In this document: one piece after another, positions 6,698-6,698 of the stretch
Layout: every line of letters begins with the position of its first letter
Position numbering within the stretch: the first letter of the stretch is position 1
NCBI GenBank assembly: GCA_900549045.1
Contig: URNE01000133.1
Location: 1-6,698 of the forward strand
DNA length: 6,698 nt
Origin: an uncultured bacterium
GTDB lineage: Bacteria; Verrucomicrobiota; Lentisphaeria; Victivallales; UBA1829
Direction: 5' to 3'
The notes under the pieces: model-generated
What the model was told of the DNA's origin: nothing
Database searches by the model: none
Seen by the model: only the letters and a program-made list of their open reading frames with translations
Made by a program: the position numbers and the translations under genes

Positions 6698-6698
6698 T

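Overview
The window reads as chromosomal DNA of a Gram-negative bacterium. The evidence is a full DsbD-type electron transporter, which needs a periplasm. Codon use in the left 5.6 kb is strongly G/C-ending. This style, together with a large cytoplasmic GH2 enzyme with GH2_C5-like modules, would fit a gut or rumen Verrucomicrobiota/Lentisphaerota (Victivallales-like) genome. That placement is a low-confidence impression, not a demonstrated one.

Positions 4-5585 hold four tightly packed plus-strand genes that look like one transcription unit: a SpoU/TrmH-family RNA 2'-O-methyltransferase (4-813), a 781-residue glycoside hydrolase family 2 enzyme without signal peptide (823-3168), an S66-family LD-carboxypeptidase (3165-4064, overlapping the GH2 stop as ATGA), and a DsbD-like thiol:disulfide interchange protein (4104-5585). 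The first junction has its Shine-Dalgarno sequence inside the upstream stop codon region, the second is an overlapping stop/start, and the third is a 39-base gap in which the Shine-Dalgarno sequence can pair into a hairpin. The four products do not form one obvious pathway. LD-carboxypeptidase and the GH2 enzyme would both act in the cytoplasm on recovered material (muropeptides and imported oligosaccharides), while DsbD moves reducing power to the periplasm.

Positions 5586-5779 are a short spacer between convergent genes with no gene I can support. It holds an out-of-frame stretch that would complete the truncated DsbD thioredoxin domain, one arm of an 11-base inverted repeat whose other arm covers the end of the next gene, and a small hairpin.

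From 6697 down to 5780 on the minus strand, running off the right edge, lies a gene with visibly lower G+C. Its product couples an N-terminal EVE/PUA-like module with a C-terminal PD-(D/E)XK nuclease domain of the HsdR N-terminal type. It is most easily read as a modification-sensing restriction endonuclease or another anti-phage nuclease, and is the most interesting item in the window. Its missing 5' side and partner genes lie outside the window.
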